From: Pasteurella dagmatis
GTDB taxonomy: Bacteria; Pseudomonadota; Gammaproteobacteria; Enterobacterales; Pasteurellaceae
Direction of reading: 5' to 3'
DNA length: 64,000 nt
Assembly (NCBI RefSeq): GCF_900186835.1
Contig: NZ_LT906448.1
Span: 62,001-126,000, forward strand
In this document: piece after piece, positions 9,663 through 20,757 of the stretch
How positions within the stretch are numbered: the stretch's first letter is position 1
Layout: each line of letters opens with the position of its first letter
Translations under genes and position numbers: made by a program
The notes under the pieces: generated by a model
Databases searched by the model: none
What the model was told of the DNA's origin: nothing
Seen by the model: only the letters and a program-made list of their open reading frames with translations

Positions 9663-11588
9663 ATGAATATAAAGAAATTGCTTTCACAACCACAGCACGA
9701 AGTGATTAGGGATAAAAAGTCAGAACGCAATTTATTTGTGCGTCGTGCTTTGTTGTCTTTTATTGGCGTATTGGTGCTGACAGCAATTTTGACGACCAAT
9801 TTATATCATTTACAGATTTTAAATTACGAAACCTATCAAACTCGTTCAAATGGTAATCGCATTAAATTATTGCCGTTACCGCCAACTCGTGGCTTGATCT
9901 ACGATCGCAATGGTCAATTATTAGCAGAAAATTTGACGTTCTTTGGGCTATATATCGTACCTGAAAAAGTAGAAAATTTAGACCGTACTTTTAATGAGTT
10001 GAAAGAGCTTGTCGGTTTAACAGAAGAAGATATTGAAGCTTTCAAAAAAGAGCGCAGACGTTCTTCTCGCTACACTTCTATTTTATTGAAACCGAACTTA
10101 ACGGAAGAGCAAATTGCACGTTTTTCGGTGAATCAATACAAGTTTGCTAGCCTTGAGGTGAAACCCTATTTTAAGCGTCACTATTTGTATGGTGAGCCGT
10201 TAACTCATATTTTAGGTTATGTAGCTAAAATTAATGATAAAGATGTTGAGCGCCTGAAAAAAGAAGATAAATATGCGAATTATGCGGGTACACACGATAT
10301 CGGTAAACTTGGCATTGAGCGTTATTATGAATCACAATTGCATGGCACCACAGGTTTTGAAGAAGTTGAAATTAATAACCGTGGTAAAGTGATTCGTAAA
10401 TTGCGTGAGCAACCTGCCATTGCAGGGAAAAGTATTCACTTAACCATTGATTTAGAACTCCAACGTTATATCACTGATTTATTAGGTAATCAAAAAGGTG
10501 CAGTGGTTGTATTGGATCCGAAAGATAACAGTATTTTAGCGATGGTTTCTACCCCAAGTTATGACAATAATCTGTTTGTAGATGGTATTTCGGGAACTGA
10601 TTATCGCCGTCTACTTAATGACCCAAATCGTCCTTTATACAGTCGTGTGACACAGGGAGCTTATCCGCCAGCGTCGACAGTGAAACCTTTTGTTGCTGTA
10701 GGTGCATTGCAAGAAGGGATTATTACCCAAAATATGACAATTTTTGACCCAGGCTATTGGATTTTGCCAAATTCCACTAAACGTTTTCGCGACTGGAAAC
10801 GCTCAGGTCATGGTTATACCGACTTAAACAAAGCTATTGTAGAGTCTTCAGATACGTATTTTTATCAAACAGCCTATAATTTGGGGATTGATCGCTTATC
10901 TGAGTGGATGAAGAAATTTGGTTTTGGTGTGCCAACAGGCATTGATATCCAAGAAGAAACTGCTGGGATTATGCCTAGCCGAGAATGGAAACAGAAACGC
11001 CATAAAAAATCGTGGCTACAAGGGGACACTATTTCAGTTGGGATTGGGCAAGGTTATTGGATTGCCACACCGTTGCAAGTTGCAAAGGCTACAAGCATAT
11101 TAGTGAATAATGGTAGAGTCAATACACCCCATTTAATGAAGTTTATTGAAGGGAAAACTTTAGAACCTTATCAAGATCCGTTGCTATATGAAGATATTAC
11201 TACACCCAAGCAAGCCTTTTGGGAGGCCGCAAAACGGGGTATGTATAATGTGATTAATTCGTCAAATGGAACGGGGCGTAAAGCCTTTGTTGGTGCAAGT
11301 TATCGTGCCGCAGGCAAATCAGGCACTGCACAGGTGTTTAGTTTAAAAGAAAACCAAAACTACGATGCAAGTGGTCTTAAAAAAGAGTTACACGATCACG
11401 CTTGGTTTATGGCTTATGCACCTTATGAAGAACCTAAAATGGTAGTGTCGATTATTTTAGAAAATGCGGGTGGTGGCTCAAGTGCCGCAGCACCAGTGGT
11501 TCGTCAAATTATGGATTACTACTTGAACAAACGCTTACCGCAATTAAATAATCAACCTGAAGTGATACAAGATGAGGTCACCGAATAA
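9663..11588 (+). CDS. mrdA: Penicillin-binding protein 2 (elongasome transpeptidase)
   Basis: PBP2 crosslinks peptidoglycan during cell elongation in complex with RodA and MreBCD. The 641-residue protein has a short cytoplasmic tail, one N-terminal membrane segment (about residues 28-48), the dimerisation region ([18 protein letters not shown]) and a transpeptidase domain with the nucleophile Ser338 in STVK, the SSD motif (VESSDTYFY) and the KSGTAQ motif. The TAA stop overlaps the ATG of rodA by one base, so translation is probably coupled. Confidence 0.97.
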   Translation: MNIKKLLSQPQHEVIRDKKSERNLFVRRALLSFIGVLVLTAILTTNLYHLQILNYETYQTRSNGNRIKLLPLPPTRGLIYDRNGQLLAENLTFFGLYIVPEKVENLDRTFNELKELVGLTEEDIEAFKKERRRSSRYTSILLKPNLTEEQIARFSVNQYKFASLEVKPYFKRHYLYGEPLTHILGYVAKINDKDVERLKKEDKYANYAGTHDIGKLGIERYYESQLHGTTGFEEVEINNRGKVIRKLREQPAIAGKSIHLTIDLELQRYITDLLGNQKGAVVVLDPKDNSILAMVSTPSYDNNLFVDGISGTDYRRLLNDPNRPLYSRVTQGAYPPASTVKPFVAVGALQEGIITQNMTIFDPGYWILPNSTKRFRDWKRSGHGYTDLNKAIVESSDTYFYQTAYNLGIDRLSEWMKKFGFGVPTGIDIQEETAGIMPSREWKQKRHKKSWLQGDTISVGIGQGYWIATPLQVAKATSILVNNGRVNTPHLMKFIEGKTLEPYQDPLLYEDITTPKQAFWEAAKRGMYNVINSSNGTGRKAFVGASYRAAGKSGTAQVFSLKENQNYDASGLKKELHDHAWFMAYAPYEEPKMVVSIILENAGGGSSAAAPVVRQIMDYYLNKRLPQLNNQPEVIQDEVTE

Positions 11589-12703
11589 TGCAAGAAAAAA
11601 ACATTTGGCTATCATTATGGCGCAAATTGCACATTGATTTTTGGTTATTTTTGGGCTTAGTGGTGATTTCTGCTTATGGTTTGATTGTGTTATATAGTGC
11701 ATCTGGTGGTAACGAAAGTATGTTTCGTAGCCGTATTATTCAGGTGTGTTTAGGTTTTACTGTTATGTTTGTAATGGCGCAATTCCCACCTAAGTTTTAT
11801 CAACGTATTGCCCCTTTGCTATTTGGTTTAGGGATCGTACTATTGATTTTAGTGGATGCAATTGGAATCACAAGTAAAGGTGCTCAACGCTGGTTAGATT
11901 TAGGGATCTTTCGTTTTCAACCCTCTGAAATTGTGAAGTTAGCTGTGCCATTAATGGTAGCGGTTTATTTAGGACAACGCCATATTCCTCCTAAACTCAC
12001 TCACACTTTTATTGCTCTTGTTCTTATTTTAGTACCCACATTATTAGTGGCAATTCAGCCTGATTTAGGAACATCGATTTTAGTTAGTGCATCAGGGTTG
12101 TTTGTGGTCTTTTTAGCAGGGATGAGTTGGTGGCTTATCTTAATCGCAGTAGTCGCTCTAGCGGGATTTATTCCGATTATGTGGTTTTATTTAATGCATG
12201 ATTATCAACGGACTCGAGTTTTGACTTTACTTGATCCTGAAAAGGATCCCTTAGGTGCAGGCTATCATATTTTGCAATCAAAAATTGCTATTGGTTCTGG
12301 CGGTATGTCGGGAAAAGGTTGGATGGAAGGTACTCAGTCCCAGCTTGAATTTTTGCCTGAACCACATACTGACTTTATTTTTGCTGTCCTCAGTGAAGAA
12401 TATGGAATGATTGGTTTTATTATTCTAATGGCTATTTACCTTTTTATTGTTGCGCGTGGCTTGATGATTGGCGTTAATGCCCAAACAGCATTCGGGCGTA
12501 TTCTTGTAGGTGCAATTACATTGATTTTTTTTGTATATGTCTTTGTTAATATTGGTATGGTGAGTGGAATCTTGCCTGTTGTCGGTGTACCGTTACCATT
12601 GTTTAGTTATGGAGGCACTTCTTTTGTCACGTTAATGGCAGGATTTGGCTTAATTATGTCGATCCATACTCATAAAGAGCACTTCTTAAAGGGAACTAAT
12701 TAG
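11588..12703 (+). CDS. rodA: Peptidoglycan polymerase RodA
   Basis: RodA is the SEDS-family glycosyltransferase that polymerises lipid II during elongation, paired with PBP2. The 371-residue product is a multi-pass membrane protein with family motifs [27 protein letters not shown], the [17 protein letters not shown]-like segment (here [19 protein letters not shown]) and [15 protein letters not shown] near the C-terminus. It overlaps the mrdA stop by one base. Confidence 0.97.
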   Translation: MQEKNIWLSLWRKLHIDFWLFLGLVVISAYGLIVLYSASGGNESMFRSRIIQVCLGFTVMFVMAQFPPKFYQRIAPLLFGLGIVLLILVDAIGITSKGAQRWLDLGIFRFQPSEIVKLAVPLMVAVYLGQRHIPPKLTHTFIALVLILVPTLLVAIQPDLGTSILVSASGLFVVFLAGMSWWLILIAVVALAGFIPIMWFYLMHDYQRTRVLTLLDPEKDPLGAGYHILQSKIAIGSGGMSGKGWMEGTQSQLEFLPEPHTDFIFAVLSEEYGMIGFIILMAIYLFIVARGLMIGVNAQTAFGRILVGAITLIFFVYVFVNIGMVSGILPVVGVPLPLFSYGGTSFVTLMAGFGLIMSIHTHKEHFLKGTN

Positions 12704-12746
12704 TATTTTGGGTATCTTAGTTTATGGTTAAAAAATGGTAACTCTT

Positions 12747-13631
12747 ATGAAGATACAAAAAATCTTTAAATTATTGTCCGCACTTTTGATGTTGTCTTTT
12801 GCAGGGTTTTCTCTGGCGGAAACAAAGAAGCTTTATGGGGTCAAGGGGCCCAAATTGGCTTATCAGACACATTATAAGCAAGCGGATACTTATGTAGTGA
12901 AAGGGGTGACATATTCCACAACCCCAACAGATAAAGCAAAAAATTATTCGCGTGAAGGTATCGCAAGTTTTTATCATAAAAAATTTAATGGTCGTAAAAC
13001 GGCGAATGGTGAGATTTATAATGAAAATCTCTATACTGCCGCACATAAAACATTACCATTAAATTCTTATGCTTTAGTAACAAATTTACGTAACAATCGT
13101 AAGGTGATAGTCCGTATTAATGATCGTGGTCCGTTCATCAAAGGGCGAATTATTGATTTATCTCGGGCAGCAGCAGGTGAAATTGGGGCTATTGGCAGTG
13201 GATTATCGAAAGTACGTGTTGAAGCATTACACGTGAATCGGCAGGGTAAAATTTCAGGTCCTGCTACGAATACATTAGCTAAAATGGCGAAAACCGATGA
13301 TGCTCGAGCAAGGCTAATTACCTTTAAGGATGCTGACACCAGAGATACTGACGATAAATATACAGAAAAGACTGACAGTAAAAATAAGAAAGCGATTGCA
13401 AGTACACAATACCAATTACGTGCGATGAGTGTTGGCTCAAAGAAGCAAGCTGAAAATTTAATTGCCAAATTAGAACACAAAAATTTGATTGCTGAAATTA
13501 AGCAAAATGGTAAGAAATACGATATTTACTTCGGTCCTTTTAAAGAGAAACGTGAAGTGGATGAATTAAAAACACAATTACGTAATATGAACTATTCAAA
13601 ACCAGTAATTGTGTACTCATTTGATAATTAA
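12747..13631 (+). CDS. rlpA: RlpA family septal ring lytic transglycosylase / SPOR protein
   Basis: RlpA acts on peptide-free glycan strands at the septum in some proteobacteria. The 294-residue product has a signal peptide (MKIQKIFK, hydrophobic core, cleavage after SLA) with no lipobox cysteine, a double-psi beta-barrel ([38 protein letters not shown]; about residues 75-170) and a C-terminal SPOR domain ([21 protein letters not shown]; about 220-294). An in-frame ATG at 12735 is possible, but the signal peptide reads better from 12747. The lack of a lipobox differs from E. coli RlpA, a lipoprotein. Confidence 0.92.
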   Translation: MKIQKIFKLLSALLMLSFAGFSLAETKKLYGVKGPKLAYQTHYKQADTYVVKGVTYSTTPTDKAKNYSREGIASFYHKKFNGRKTANGEIYNENLYTAAHKTLPLNSYALVTNLRNNRKVIVRINDRGPFIKGRIIDLSRAAAGEIGAIGSGLSKVRVEALHVNRQGKISGPATNTLAKMAKTDDARARLITFKDADTRDTDDKYTEKTDSKNKKAIASTQYQLRAMSVGSKKQAENLIAKLEHKNLIAEIKQNGKKYDIYFGPFKEKREVDELKTQLRNMNYSKPVIVYSFDN

Positions 13632-13656
13632 CCCTATTCGATTTTAGGATATAGCA

Positions 13657-14847
13657 ATGATGTTCAGAAAAATTGTACAAAATACGCAAATCGCTTTATT
13701 AGCAGGTGCATTTGCATTACCTATAAATGCGTTTGCACAAGATGTGGATTATGGCATTACCGCACCACAATTAAATGCACAAACCTATATTTTAATGGAT
13801 TATAATTCGGGCGCAGTGCTTGCATCATTGAATCCAGATCAACGCCAATATCCAGCATCACTGACTAAAATGATGACTAGTTATGTAGTGGGTGATGCTT
13901 TAAAACAAGGCAAAATCAACAATAATGATATGGTCACAATTGGTGAAAGTGCGTGGGGGAAAAATTTCCCCGGCTCATCAAAAATGTTCCTAAATTTGAA
14001 CCAACAAGTCTCTGTATCTGACTTAAATCGCGGTGTGATCATTGTGTCTGGTAATGATGCTTCCGTTGCTATTGCAGAACATGTGTCAGGATCTGTACCT
14101 GCTTTTGTGGAGGCTATGAACAAATATGTGCAGCAATTTGGTTTGAAAAACACGCATTTCACAAGCGTGCACGGTTTAGATGATGACAACCAATATTCAT
14201 CTTCACGCGATATGGCGATTATTGGTGCACACCTCATTCGTGATTTACCAGAAGAATATAAAATCTATGCTGAAAAAGATTTTACTTTCAATAAAATTAA
14301 ACAAAATAACCGCAATGGTTTGTTATGGGATAAAACTATTCAAGTTGATGGTATTAAAACTGGGCATACTGATAAAGCAGGTTATAACTTGGTTTCATCT
14401 GCGACTAATTCAAACAATATGCGTTTGATTTCAGTGGTGATGGGGGTACCAACAATCAAAGGTCGTGAGGTCGAAAGTAAAAAACTGTTACAGTGGGGAT
14501 TTGCGAACTTCGAAACTTTTAAAACTCTTGAAGCAGGAAAAGCGATTTCTGAACAGTCTGTATACTATGGTGATATTAGTGATGTTGCTTTAGGTGTATT
14601 AGAAGATAGCTTTATTACGGTGCCTAAAGGGCGTAATACTGATTTGAAAGCTCGTTATGAGTTGGATACAAAATATTTGCAAGCACCTTTAGCAAAAGGT
14701 CAAGTAGTAGGTAAAGTTGTTTACCAATTAGATGGAAAAGATATTGCAAAGGTGGATTTGCAAGTGATGCAGGAAGTGCAAGAGGGTGGTATTTTAGGTA
14801 AAGCATGGGATTGGCTAGTGTTAACTGTAAAGAGCCTACTTGATTAA
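13657..14847 (+). CDS. dacA: D-alanyl-D-alanine carboxypeptidase (PBP5/6 type)
   Basis: DacA trims the terminal D-Ala from peptidoglycan stem peptides in the periplasm. The 396-residue protein has a signal peptide ending near AFA-QDV, the nucleophile motif Ser68-Leu-Thr-Lys71, Ser131-Gly-Asn133 and Lys234-Thr-Gly236, followed by the PBP5 C-terminal beta domain and an amphipathic tail (GKAWDWLVLTVKSLL) that would anchor it to the inner membrane. Two ATG codons are adjacent at the start. It closes the peptidoglycan block; an inverted USS pair follows. Confidence 0.97.
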   Translation: MMFRKIVQNTQIALLAGAFALPINAFAQDVDYGITAPQLNAQTYILMDYNSGAVLASLNPDQRQYPASLTKMMTSYVVGDALKQGKINNNDMVTIGESAWGKNFPGSSKMFLNLNQQVSVSDLNRGVIIVSGNDASVAIAEHVSGSVPAFVEAMNKYVQQFGLKNTHFTSVHGLDDDNQYSSSRDMAIIGAHLIRDLPEEYKIYAEKDFTFNKIKQNNRNGLLWDKTIQVDGIKTGHTDKAGYNLVSSATNSNNMRLISVVMGVPTIKGREVESKKLLQWGFANFETFKTLEAGKAISEQSVYYGDISDVALGVLEDSFITVPKGRNTDLKARYELDTKYLQAPLAKGQVVGKVVYQLDGKDIAKVDLQVMQEVQEGGILGKAWDWLVLTVKSLLD

Positions 14848-14893
14848 TTACAAATTAACCTTATATACAAAACCACAAAATTTCTTATTTTAT

Positions 14894-14932
14894 GACCGCA
14901 CTTTTCCACGCAAGTAAAAGTGCGGTTCATCT
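14894..14932 (+). terminator. Inverted USS pair between dacA and ybeD (possible terminator)
   Basis: GACCGCACTTTT at 14894-14905 and AAAAGTGCGGTTC at 14917-14929 form a stem over an 11-base loop. Only a weak T-rich stretch follows, so termination may be partial and ybeD may still be read from the dacA transcript. Confidence 0.6.
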
Positions 14933-14955
14933 TTACTTAATTTTAGGAAGAAACA

Positions 14956-15252
14956 ATGACAGATAAAATGATAAAACTAAATGAAGTACCACAAGCAAAG
15001 TTGAAAGATCTTTTAGAGTTTCCTTGCTCATTTACTTTTAAAGTGGTTGGGACAAACCGTCTTGATTTGATTGATGATGTAGTCGTCGTCGTTCAGAAGC
15101 ACGCAAAAGGTGATTATAATCCTCGTCAGCAGTTAAGTAGCAAGGGAACTTACAATTCTGTATCTATTGATATTATTGCAGAGCATATTGAACAAATTGA
15201 AGTGCTTTATGTAGAACTAGCAAAAATTGATGGCGTGAGAATGGTGTTATAA
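14956..15252 (+). CDS. ybeD: DUF493 / UPF0250 protein YbeD
   Basis: A small cytosolic protein of the YbeD family, usually found just upstream of lipB; its exact role is not established, though a regulatory fold like the ACT domain has been described for the family. The 98-residue product has [14 protein letters not shown] and the C-terminal [16 protein letters not shown] typical of the family. The AGGAAG site precedes the ATG. lipB begins five bases after the stop. Confidence 0.93.
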   Translation: MTDKMIKLNEVPQAKLKDLLEFPCSFTFKVVGTNRLDLIDDVVVVVQKHAKGDYNPRQQLSSKGTYNSVSIDIIAEHIEQIEVLYVELAKIDGVRMVL

Positions 15253-15257
15253 CAAAA

Positions 15258-15914
15258 ATGAAAAATCCGATAAGCCTTATCGTGCGTCAGCTTGGTATAC
15301 AAGATTACCAGACTGTTTGGCATAACATGAAAACTTTTACTGATGAACGTCATGCTGAAACACCTGATGAAATTTGGCTTGTCCAACATCCATCAGTATT
15401 TACACAAGGTCAAGCGGGGAAAGCCGAACATTTATTACAACAAACCGCAATTCCGGTTGTACAATCTGATCGTGGTGGGCAAATTACCTATCATGGATTA
15501 GGTCAGCAGGTGATGTATGTTCTGATTGATATTAAACGTCAGAAATCCCTTGGTAATAATTTGAATGTGCGTGATTTAGTGACTGGACTTGAACAGGCAG
15601 TAGTTAAGACATTAGCGGATTATGGTATCAAGGCTTATCCAAAGCCAGATGCACCAGGTGTTTATATTGATGAAAAGAAAATCTGTTCTTTAGGTTTAAG
15701 AATTCGCAAAGGTTGTTCATTTCATGGGCTCGCATTAAATATTAATATGGATTTATCTCCTTTCTATTTCATTAACCCTTGTGGATATGTAGGATTAGAA
15801 ATGTGTCAATTGGTTGATTTTATTCATCCTGAAGAAGCCACTTGTGAAAAAGTTGCACCCAAATTAGTTACACACTTTGCCCAATTATTAGGATATAATG
15901 CAACAAATTTTTAA
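15258..15914 (+). CDS. lipB: Octanoyl-[ACP]:protein N-octanoyltransferase LipB
   Basis: LipB transfers octanoate from ACP to the lipoyl domains of 2-oxoacid dehydrogenases and the glycine cleavage H protein. The 218-residue protein has [41 protein letters not shown] with the conserved Lys, and NPCGYVGL with the active-site Cys. No good Shine-Dalgarno precedes the ATG, so translation may be coupled to ybeD, whose stop lies five bases upstream. Confidence 0.97.
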   Translation: MKNPISLIVRQLGIQDYQTVWHNMKTFTDERHAETPDEIWLVQHPSVFTQGQAGKAEHLLQQTAIPVVQSDRGGQITYHGLGQQVMYVLIDIKRQKSLGNNLNVRDLVTGLEQAVVKTLADYGIKAYPKPDAPGVYIDEKKICSLGLRIRKGCSFHGLALNINMDLSPFYFINPCGYVGLEMCQLVDFIHPEEATCEKVAPKLVTHFAQLLGYNATNF

Positions 15915-15981
15915 CATTCCCGGAAATTGTTGAAAACTAACCGCACTTTTCGAGGTAGTCATTAGAATTTAAGGAAGAAAA

Positions 15982-16944
15982 ATGGGTACACCTTTTAAAA
16001 TGGAGCGTGGTGTGAAATACCGCGATGCTGCGAAGACATCCATTATCCCAGTAAAAAATATTGATCCTAATCAGGAATTACTCAAAAAACCTGAATGGAT
16101 GAAAATCAAGTTGCCGGCGAATTCAGCAAAAATTGATAGTATCAAAAATGGTATGCGTCGTCACGGATTACACTCTGTTTGTGAAGAAGCTTCTTGTCCA
16201 AACTTACATGAATGTTTTAACCACGGTACTGCAACATTTATGATTTTAGGGGCGATTTGTACTCGTCGTTGCCCATTCTGTGACGTTGCACATGGTAAGC
16301 CCTTACCGCCAGATCCTGAAGAACCTCGTAAATTAGCTGAAACTATCCAAGATATGAAGCTGCGCTATGTGGTAATTACTTCTGTTGACCGAGATGACTT
16401 ACCCGATCGTGGTGCAGGACATTTTGCTGAATGTGTCAAAGAAATTCGTAAACTTAATCCAGAAATTAAAATTGAAATTTTAGTGCCTGATTTTCGTGGT
16501 CGAATAGAACAAGCTTTGGATAAACTAAAAGATAATCCACCTGACGTATTTAATCATAATTTAGAGAATGTACCTCGTTTATATCGTGAGATTCGCCCTG
16601 GTGCAGATTATGAATGGTCATTAAAATTATTGAAAGATTTTAAAGCAATGTTCCCTCATATCCCAACTAAATCAGGTTTAATGGTAGGATTAGGTGAAAC
16701 TAATGAAGAGATTTTGCAGGTAATGCAAGATTTACGTGATCACGGTGTAACAATGCTGACTTTAGGACAATATTTACAACCAAGTCGCCATCATTTACCC
16801 GTCGCTCGTTATGTCCCACCTACAGAGTTTGAAGATTTTCGTGAGAAAGCTCAAGCAATGGGCTTTGAACATGCTGCTTGTGGACCTTTTGTCCGTTCTT
16901 CCTATCATGCGGATTTGCAAGCAAAAGGTGAAATAGTTAAATAA
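15982..16944 (+). CDS. lipA: Lipoyl synthase LipA
   Basis: LipA is a radical-SAM enzyme that inserts two sulfurs into the octanoyl chain made by LipB. The 320-residue product has the auxiliary cluster cysteines Cys67, Cys72 and Cys78 and the radical-SAM set Cys93, Cys97 and Cys100 (CTRRCPFC), followed by the [16 protein letters not shown] and [11 protein letters not shown] motifs. AAGGAAG precedes the ATG. It ends the block and is followed by a long stem terminator. Confidence 0.98.
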   Translation: MGTPFKMERGVKYRDAAKTSIIPVKNIDPNQELLKKPEWMKIKLPANSAKIDSIKNGMRRHGLHSVCEEASCPNLHECFNHGTATFMILGAICTRRCPFCDVAHGKPLPPDPEEPRKLAETIQDMKLRYVVITSVDRDDLPDRGAGHFAECVKEIRKLNPEIKIEILVPDFRGRIEQALDKLKDNPPDVFNHNLENVPRLYREIRPGADYEWSLKLLKDFKAMFPHIPTKSGLMVGLGETNEEILQVMQDLRDHGVTMLTLGQYLQPSRHHLPVARYVPPTEFEDFREKAQAMGFEHAACGPFVRSSYHADLQAKGEIVK

Positions 16945-16957
16945 TATTTAAAAATGC

Positions 16958-17012
16958 TTAAATGAAAAAGGTGGAAAGGGTAATACTCTTTTCACCTTTT
17001 TCATTTAAATTG
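16958..17012 (+). terminator. Long-stem terminator after lipA
   Basis: TTAAATGAAAAAGGTG and following bases (16958-16979) pair with the CACCTTTTTCATTTAA arm (16988-17008). The stem is about 16-20 bp with a short loop and is followed by AT-rich sequence. Confidence 0.75.
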
Positions 17013-17197
17013 AATAAATAAGTTTATAAATAATTATTTCATATGTTCTTTATCATCAGATATCCCTCACCTCTTTTCTGTTTGAAAATTAGTCAGTTAT
17101 TGATGTTTTTTTCATAAATAATTGATGAACTACTCTTTATACTTTAGAATTGTAAAGAAAGTTAAATTTATTGTATATCTTTGTAAGAGTGGACAGC

Positions 17198-20100
17198 ATG
17201 AAAAAGAAATATCAACGAGTTATTATACCTACTTTATCCATTCTTCTCACCTCTTGTGGCGGTGGTGGGGGAGGAGGTTCTACGCCAAACTCACAAGATT
17301 ACAGCTACGGTAGTAATAGTGAAGGAGGAGATAATTCAGCAGTTTCATTAACCTCGAATTTGTCATATTCTTCTTTAGATAACTATCCAAGCAGTTTGCC
17401 TTTACATTCTTTTAATACCGTTAGTAGTCCTATTAGTAGCGACATTTATAACATAAATCCTTCATTAAAAATTTTTTCTATCAATAAAGATATGGAATAT
17501 ATTAATGATGAAAAATTAGTGAAAAATATAGGTCTTATCGATACAGAATTTTATCTGAGTGATACTTTTAAAGATCGGTCAGGGAAATTAAGATTGATAG
17601 AACACGAGCAGAGTGCAGAATTACAACCCAATTTTCTATCGCATGGCACAATGGTTGTTGGTGTGCTAAATAGATACAATAAAACAGCAGATTTTTATGC
17701 TTATAATGCATATCATAATAAAAACAGAGAGTTTAGAGTAATCGCTACAGATTATGACCGTGCACATAAGGAAGGCGTTAGAATTTTCAATAACTCATTT
17801 GGATCTAGCGCATTTGATTATGAATACACTTTTCCGGTGAAAGCTAATATAGCTAAATATGCAAAAGAGGATAGTATTTTCATTTGGTCTGCTGGAAATG
17901 AAGGTAAGTGGCATGGTACACCTCAATCTTTGGCACCTAAAGATGATGATAACCTTAGAAATGGCTGGATTAGTGCTGCAGAAGCTGATTATAGCCAAGG
18001 CTATGCAAATACAAATCGACGGAAAATATATACAAATAATAGTGCATCTAATTATATTGGAGAAAGTGCAAAAACTTGGGGGCTAGCTGCACAAGGTACG
18101 TATCGTTTAGTATTAAAACATCAAGGCAAAGATGAATATAGCTATGTGTATACAACAGGTACATCATTTGCTGCCCCTCGGATTAGTGCAGCAGCAGCTA
18201 ATGTGTGGACTAACTTCCCTTGGATGGATAACCATTTGGTTGTAGTGACTCTATTATCAACAGCGGATAAACCAGCTACCTTTTTAAAAGGGCAAGATGG
18301 AGTATGTGAAACGAGTAATCTTCAAGGATGTGGAATACCTACAACAGCTCCTGATGCTTATTTCGGTTGGGGATTATTAAATGAAAGGCGGGCTTTAAAA
18401 GGGCCGGCACTTTTTGATAAAAGATTATTGACAAATAAAGATGCAAAAACAACTGATAGAGCTAACTATTTTGAGAAAACTCAGGGAGTTTCTGGATCGA
18501 ATAGTAATAAAGACTTATTAGTTGTAAATTTTAATTTTAGGAATTACAAAGATAAAAATAAACTTACTTGGAGCAATGATATTAAGGGTGATGCAGGTAT
18601 CTTAAAACAAGGTACAGGGGTCTTATATCTGAATGGTAAAAATTCATACTCAGGTAAAACTATCGTAGATGGTGGAATTTTAGCCATTGGGCATTCACTA
18701 ACCTCTTCTGATGTAATTATTACTAAAAATGGTAACCTTTTAGCAGAGTTTGATACTGAAAAACATAAAATTAGTTCAAGAGTTGAATTCGGTAATGACA
18801 AACAATCTTCTCTGTACAAAGTTAAAAATGAAGGCACATTAAGTGTTTATGGACTTGGTCTAAAAATTAATGGTAACTACGAAGGGGATGATAAATCTAA
18901 TATTGTTATCGATATTGATAAATCGAATCTAGAAGTGACAGGAACACTTAAGTTTGGTAATAACAGCAAAATTGTTGCTGACATTAATAAGCTTGGCGTA
19001 AATGGAATCCCTAAGACAGAAACACAAAAGAGAAAAATCATTACAGCTGAATCAATAACAAACCATGAAAAAGTTACTTATGTGAAATCTGACAATATCA
19101 ATGGATATATTGATATTTCTGGTTTCTATGTTGTTGACGGTAAAGATATTAATGTTGAGTATAAGAGAAACTTAACAACTTATGTCCTTAAAGAGGCAAA
19201 ATACACACCAAAAAGTGCTATGAATACAGCAGAGAACATTGATAGAGTATTTAATACGCTATCAAATAATCAATCTCATCCTTTAGCACCACAAGCAGCA
19301 CGTTTATTCAAAGTAGATCCGACTAGATTATCTGTTGTGATTGACTCGCTTTCAGGTGAGCTTTATGCTTCAAGCCAAAGTGCGGTTGTAAATCAAAACT
19401 TAGTTGCAAATAAATTGCTTAGTGAACGTATGATGTCTGTAAATAATGGGACAAAAGGCGGATTTTGGGTAGATGGCATTTATGTAAATAGCAATATCAA
19501 ACAAAATGGCTATGCAAGTGCTAAAATGAAAATGACTGGCTCGCAAGCTGGTATTGATAGCAAGGTTTCTGATAAATTATCATTAGGCATTGCATTAAAT
19601 CAGAGTTTTGGAAATGCAGACTTTAATCGTGAAGCGGGCAAAAGTAAAACGAAAAGTTTAGGTGCATTTGTTTATGGTTCTTATGATTTCGATAAAGCAT
19701 ATTTATCAACAATGGTGGGATTTAATCATGCAAGAAGCAATGTGAATCGTGTGATTTTTGATAAGTATACAACCTCCAAATTCCGCAGTAATATCTATAA
19801 TATTTACGTTGAATTAGGTAAAAATATTAAATTTAATAAAGTGATAATTAATCCATTTATTGCAAATTCACATACACATATTCATCGTGGTAATTTCAAA
19901 GAAAATACAATATTCGGGATTGATGCAAAATCTAAGAAATATAGTATGAATTCCTTTATTACAGGGATGAGATCTGAAATTCAATTTGATAAATTAACCT
20001 TAAATTCAAACTTAAGTCATGCTTATACACCAAAACGTAATAATTTCGGTTTTGAGGCAAAATTCACAGGTTTTGACGATATTATTTATATTAATGGTGT

Positions 20101-20251
20101 AGAGCAAGATAAACACATTACGTGGCTTGGATTTGGTGCATCTTATTCGTTCTTTGAAGAATTTAGCTTGCAAATGGGTTATAACCTATCGATTAGAAAT
20201 GGTAAGAAAGATAATGACGTCTTTAATTTGGGGGCAAGTTATCGATTCTAG
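17198..20251 (+). CDS. Surface lipoprotein subtilisin-like (S8) autotransporter serine protease
   Basis: A type Va autotransporter related to the NalP, SphB1 and Ssa1 group of surface maturation proteases. The start at 17198 has AGAGTGGA upstream and gives 1017 residues. The signal peptide ends in a lipobox with Cys20 (LLTSC), followed by a seven-glycine run and a Ser/Asn-rich linker. The S8 triad is Asp115 (GLIDTE), His149 (SHGTMVVG) and Ser323 (GTSFAAPR), with the oxyanion Asn234 (SAGNEG). A passenger repeat (ILKQGTGVLYLNGKNSYSG) lies near residues 465-490. The last 270 or so residues are the 12-strand beta-barrel, ending in the required Phe (GASYRF). By analogy it may process other surface proteins. 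A USS lies within the coding region at 19378-19386. It is monocistronic. Confidence 0.92.
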   Translation: MKKKYQRVIIPTLSILLTSCGGGGGGGSTPNSQDYSYGSNSEGGDNSAVSLTSNLSYSSLDNYPSSLPLHSFNTVSSPISSDIYNINPSLKIFSINKDMEYINDEKLVKNIGLIDTEFYLSDTFKDRSGKLRLIEHEQSAELQPNFLSHGTMVVGVLNRYNKTADFYAYNAYHNKNREFRVIATDYDRAHKEGVRIFNNSFGSSAFDYEYTFPVKANIAKYAKEDSIFIWSAGNEGKWHGTPQSLAPKDDDNLRNGWISAAEADYSQGYANTNRRKIYTNNSASNYIGESAKTWGLAAQGTYRLVLKHQGKDEYSYVYTTGTSFAAPRISAAAANVWTNFPWMDNHLVVVTLLSTADKPATFLKGQDGVCETSNLQGCGIPTTAPDAYFGWGLLNERRALKGPALFDKRLLTNKDAKTTDRANYFEKTQGVSGSNSNKDLLVVNFNFRNYKDKNKLTWSNDIKGDAGILKQGTGVLYLNGKNSYSGKTIVDGGILAIGHSLTSSDVIITKNGNLLAEFDTEKHKISSRVEFGNDKQSSLYKVKNEGTLSVYGLGLKINGNYEGDDKSNIVIDIDKSNLEVTGTLKFGNNSKIVADINKLGVNGIPKTETQKRKIITAESITNHEKVTYVKSDNINGYIDISGFYVVDGKDINVEYKRNLTTYVLKEAKYTPKSAMNTAENIDRVFNTLSNNQSHPLAPQAARLFKVDPTRLSVVIDSLSGELYASSQSAVVNQNLVANKLLSERMMSVNNGTKGGFWVDGIYVNSNIKQNGYASAKMKMTGSQAGIDSKVSDKLSLGIALNQSFGNADFNREAGKSKTKSLGAFVYGSYDFDKAYLSTMVGFNHARSNVNRVIFDKYTTSKFRSNIYNIYVELGKNIKFNKVIINPFIANSHTHIHRGNFKENTIFGIDAKSKKYSMNSFITGMRSEIQFDKLTLNSNLSHAYTPKRNNFGFEAKFTGFDDIIYINGVEQDKHITWLGFGASYSFFEEFSLQMGYNLSIRNGKKDNDVFNLGASYRF

Positions 20252-20289
20252 TTTGTTAATATAAAAAAATAAGGCAGCTAAAAATAAAG

Positions 20290-20320
20290 AATGGAAAGTG
20301 CTATTTACTTTCCATTTTTT
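20290..20320 (+). terminator. Terminator after the autotransporter gene
   Basis: AATGGAAAG at 20290-20298 pairs with CTTTCCATT at 20308-20316 over a nine-base loop, followed by a T-run. It lies between convergent genes and may also serve the minus-strand DUF417 gene only weakly. Confidence 0.85.
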
Positions 20321-20334
20321 ATCTCTATTAATTT

Positions 20335-20757
20335 TCAATTTGTTGGATAAGCACGATTGAGATCATATTTAAACAATACTAATGCTATTCCAATTAATAA
20401 AATATCTTTAAAAATAAAACCATCGAAACCCAACTGGGGAAGTAGGCTAACTGTCACTAATGCTGTTAATAAAATAAGCAGGCTACCAATTAATCCATAT
20501 TTGGGTTGTCGGATACCAAGAAATAATCCTATATAAGCAATACTTTCAACAATACCTAATAAATAACTTGTGTAATGAAATCCCAATAAACTATATAGAA
20601 AACTCAGCCAGCTATTTGAAATAATAGGTTTTAATGCTTCAACTTCAAAATCAAACCATTTAATATTACTGAAAATAAAAAATAAAATAATTACACTAAT
20701 TCGTAATATGAGTATATCAACATCTGATTTTTGAAAGGAGAGAATCCATTTTTTCAT
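20335..20757 (-). CDS. DUF417 (YkgB/RclC-like) membrane protein
   Basis: A 140-residue integral membrane protein with about four hydrophobic segments. The opening (SDVDILILRISVIILFFIFSNIKWFDFEVEALKPIISNS) and the central GIVESIAYIGLFLGIRQPKYGLIGS stretch match the DUF417 family, which includes YkgB and RclC; RclC belongs to the E. coli reactive-chlorine response. AGGAAAA precedes the ATG. It stands alone between the autotransporter and a 319-base gap; no regulator of the Rcl type is beside it, so a chlorine-stress role is only suggested by family. Confidence 0.8.
   Translation of the reverse strand: MKKWILSFQKSDVDILILRISVIILFFIFSNIKWFDFEVEALKPIISNSWLSFLYSLLGFHYTSYLLGIVESIAYIGLFLGIRQPKYGLIGSLLILLTALVTVSLLPQLGFDGFIFKDILLIGIALVLFKYDLNRAYPTN

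Noticed and set aside
13067-13480. 137-codon antisense frame over rlpA
   Set aside because: Shadow of a conserved gene with intact domains; low-complexity hydrophobic sequence.
17198-17300. Simple-sequence phase variation tract of the Haemophilus tetranucleotide type
   Set aside because: The Gly run is encoded by mixed GGC/GGT/GGG/GGA codons; there is no tandem tetranucleotide or long homopolymer.
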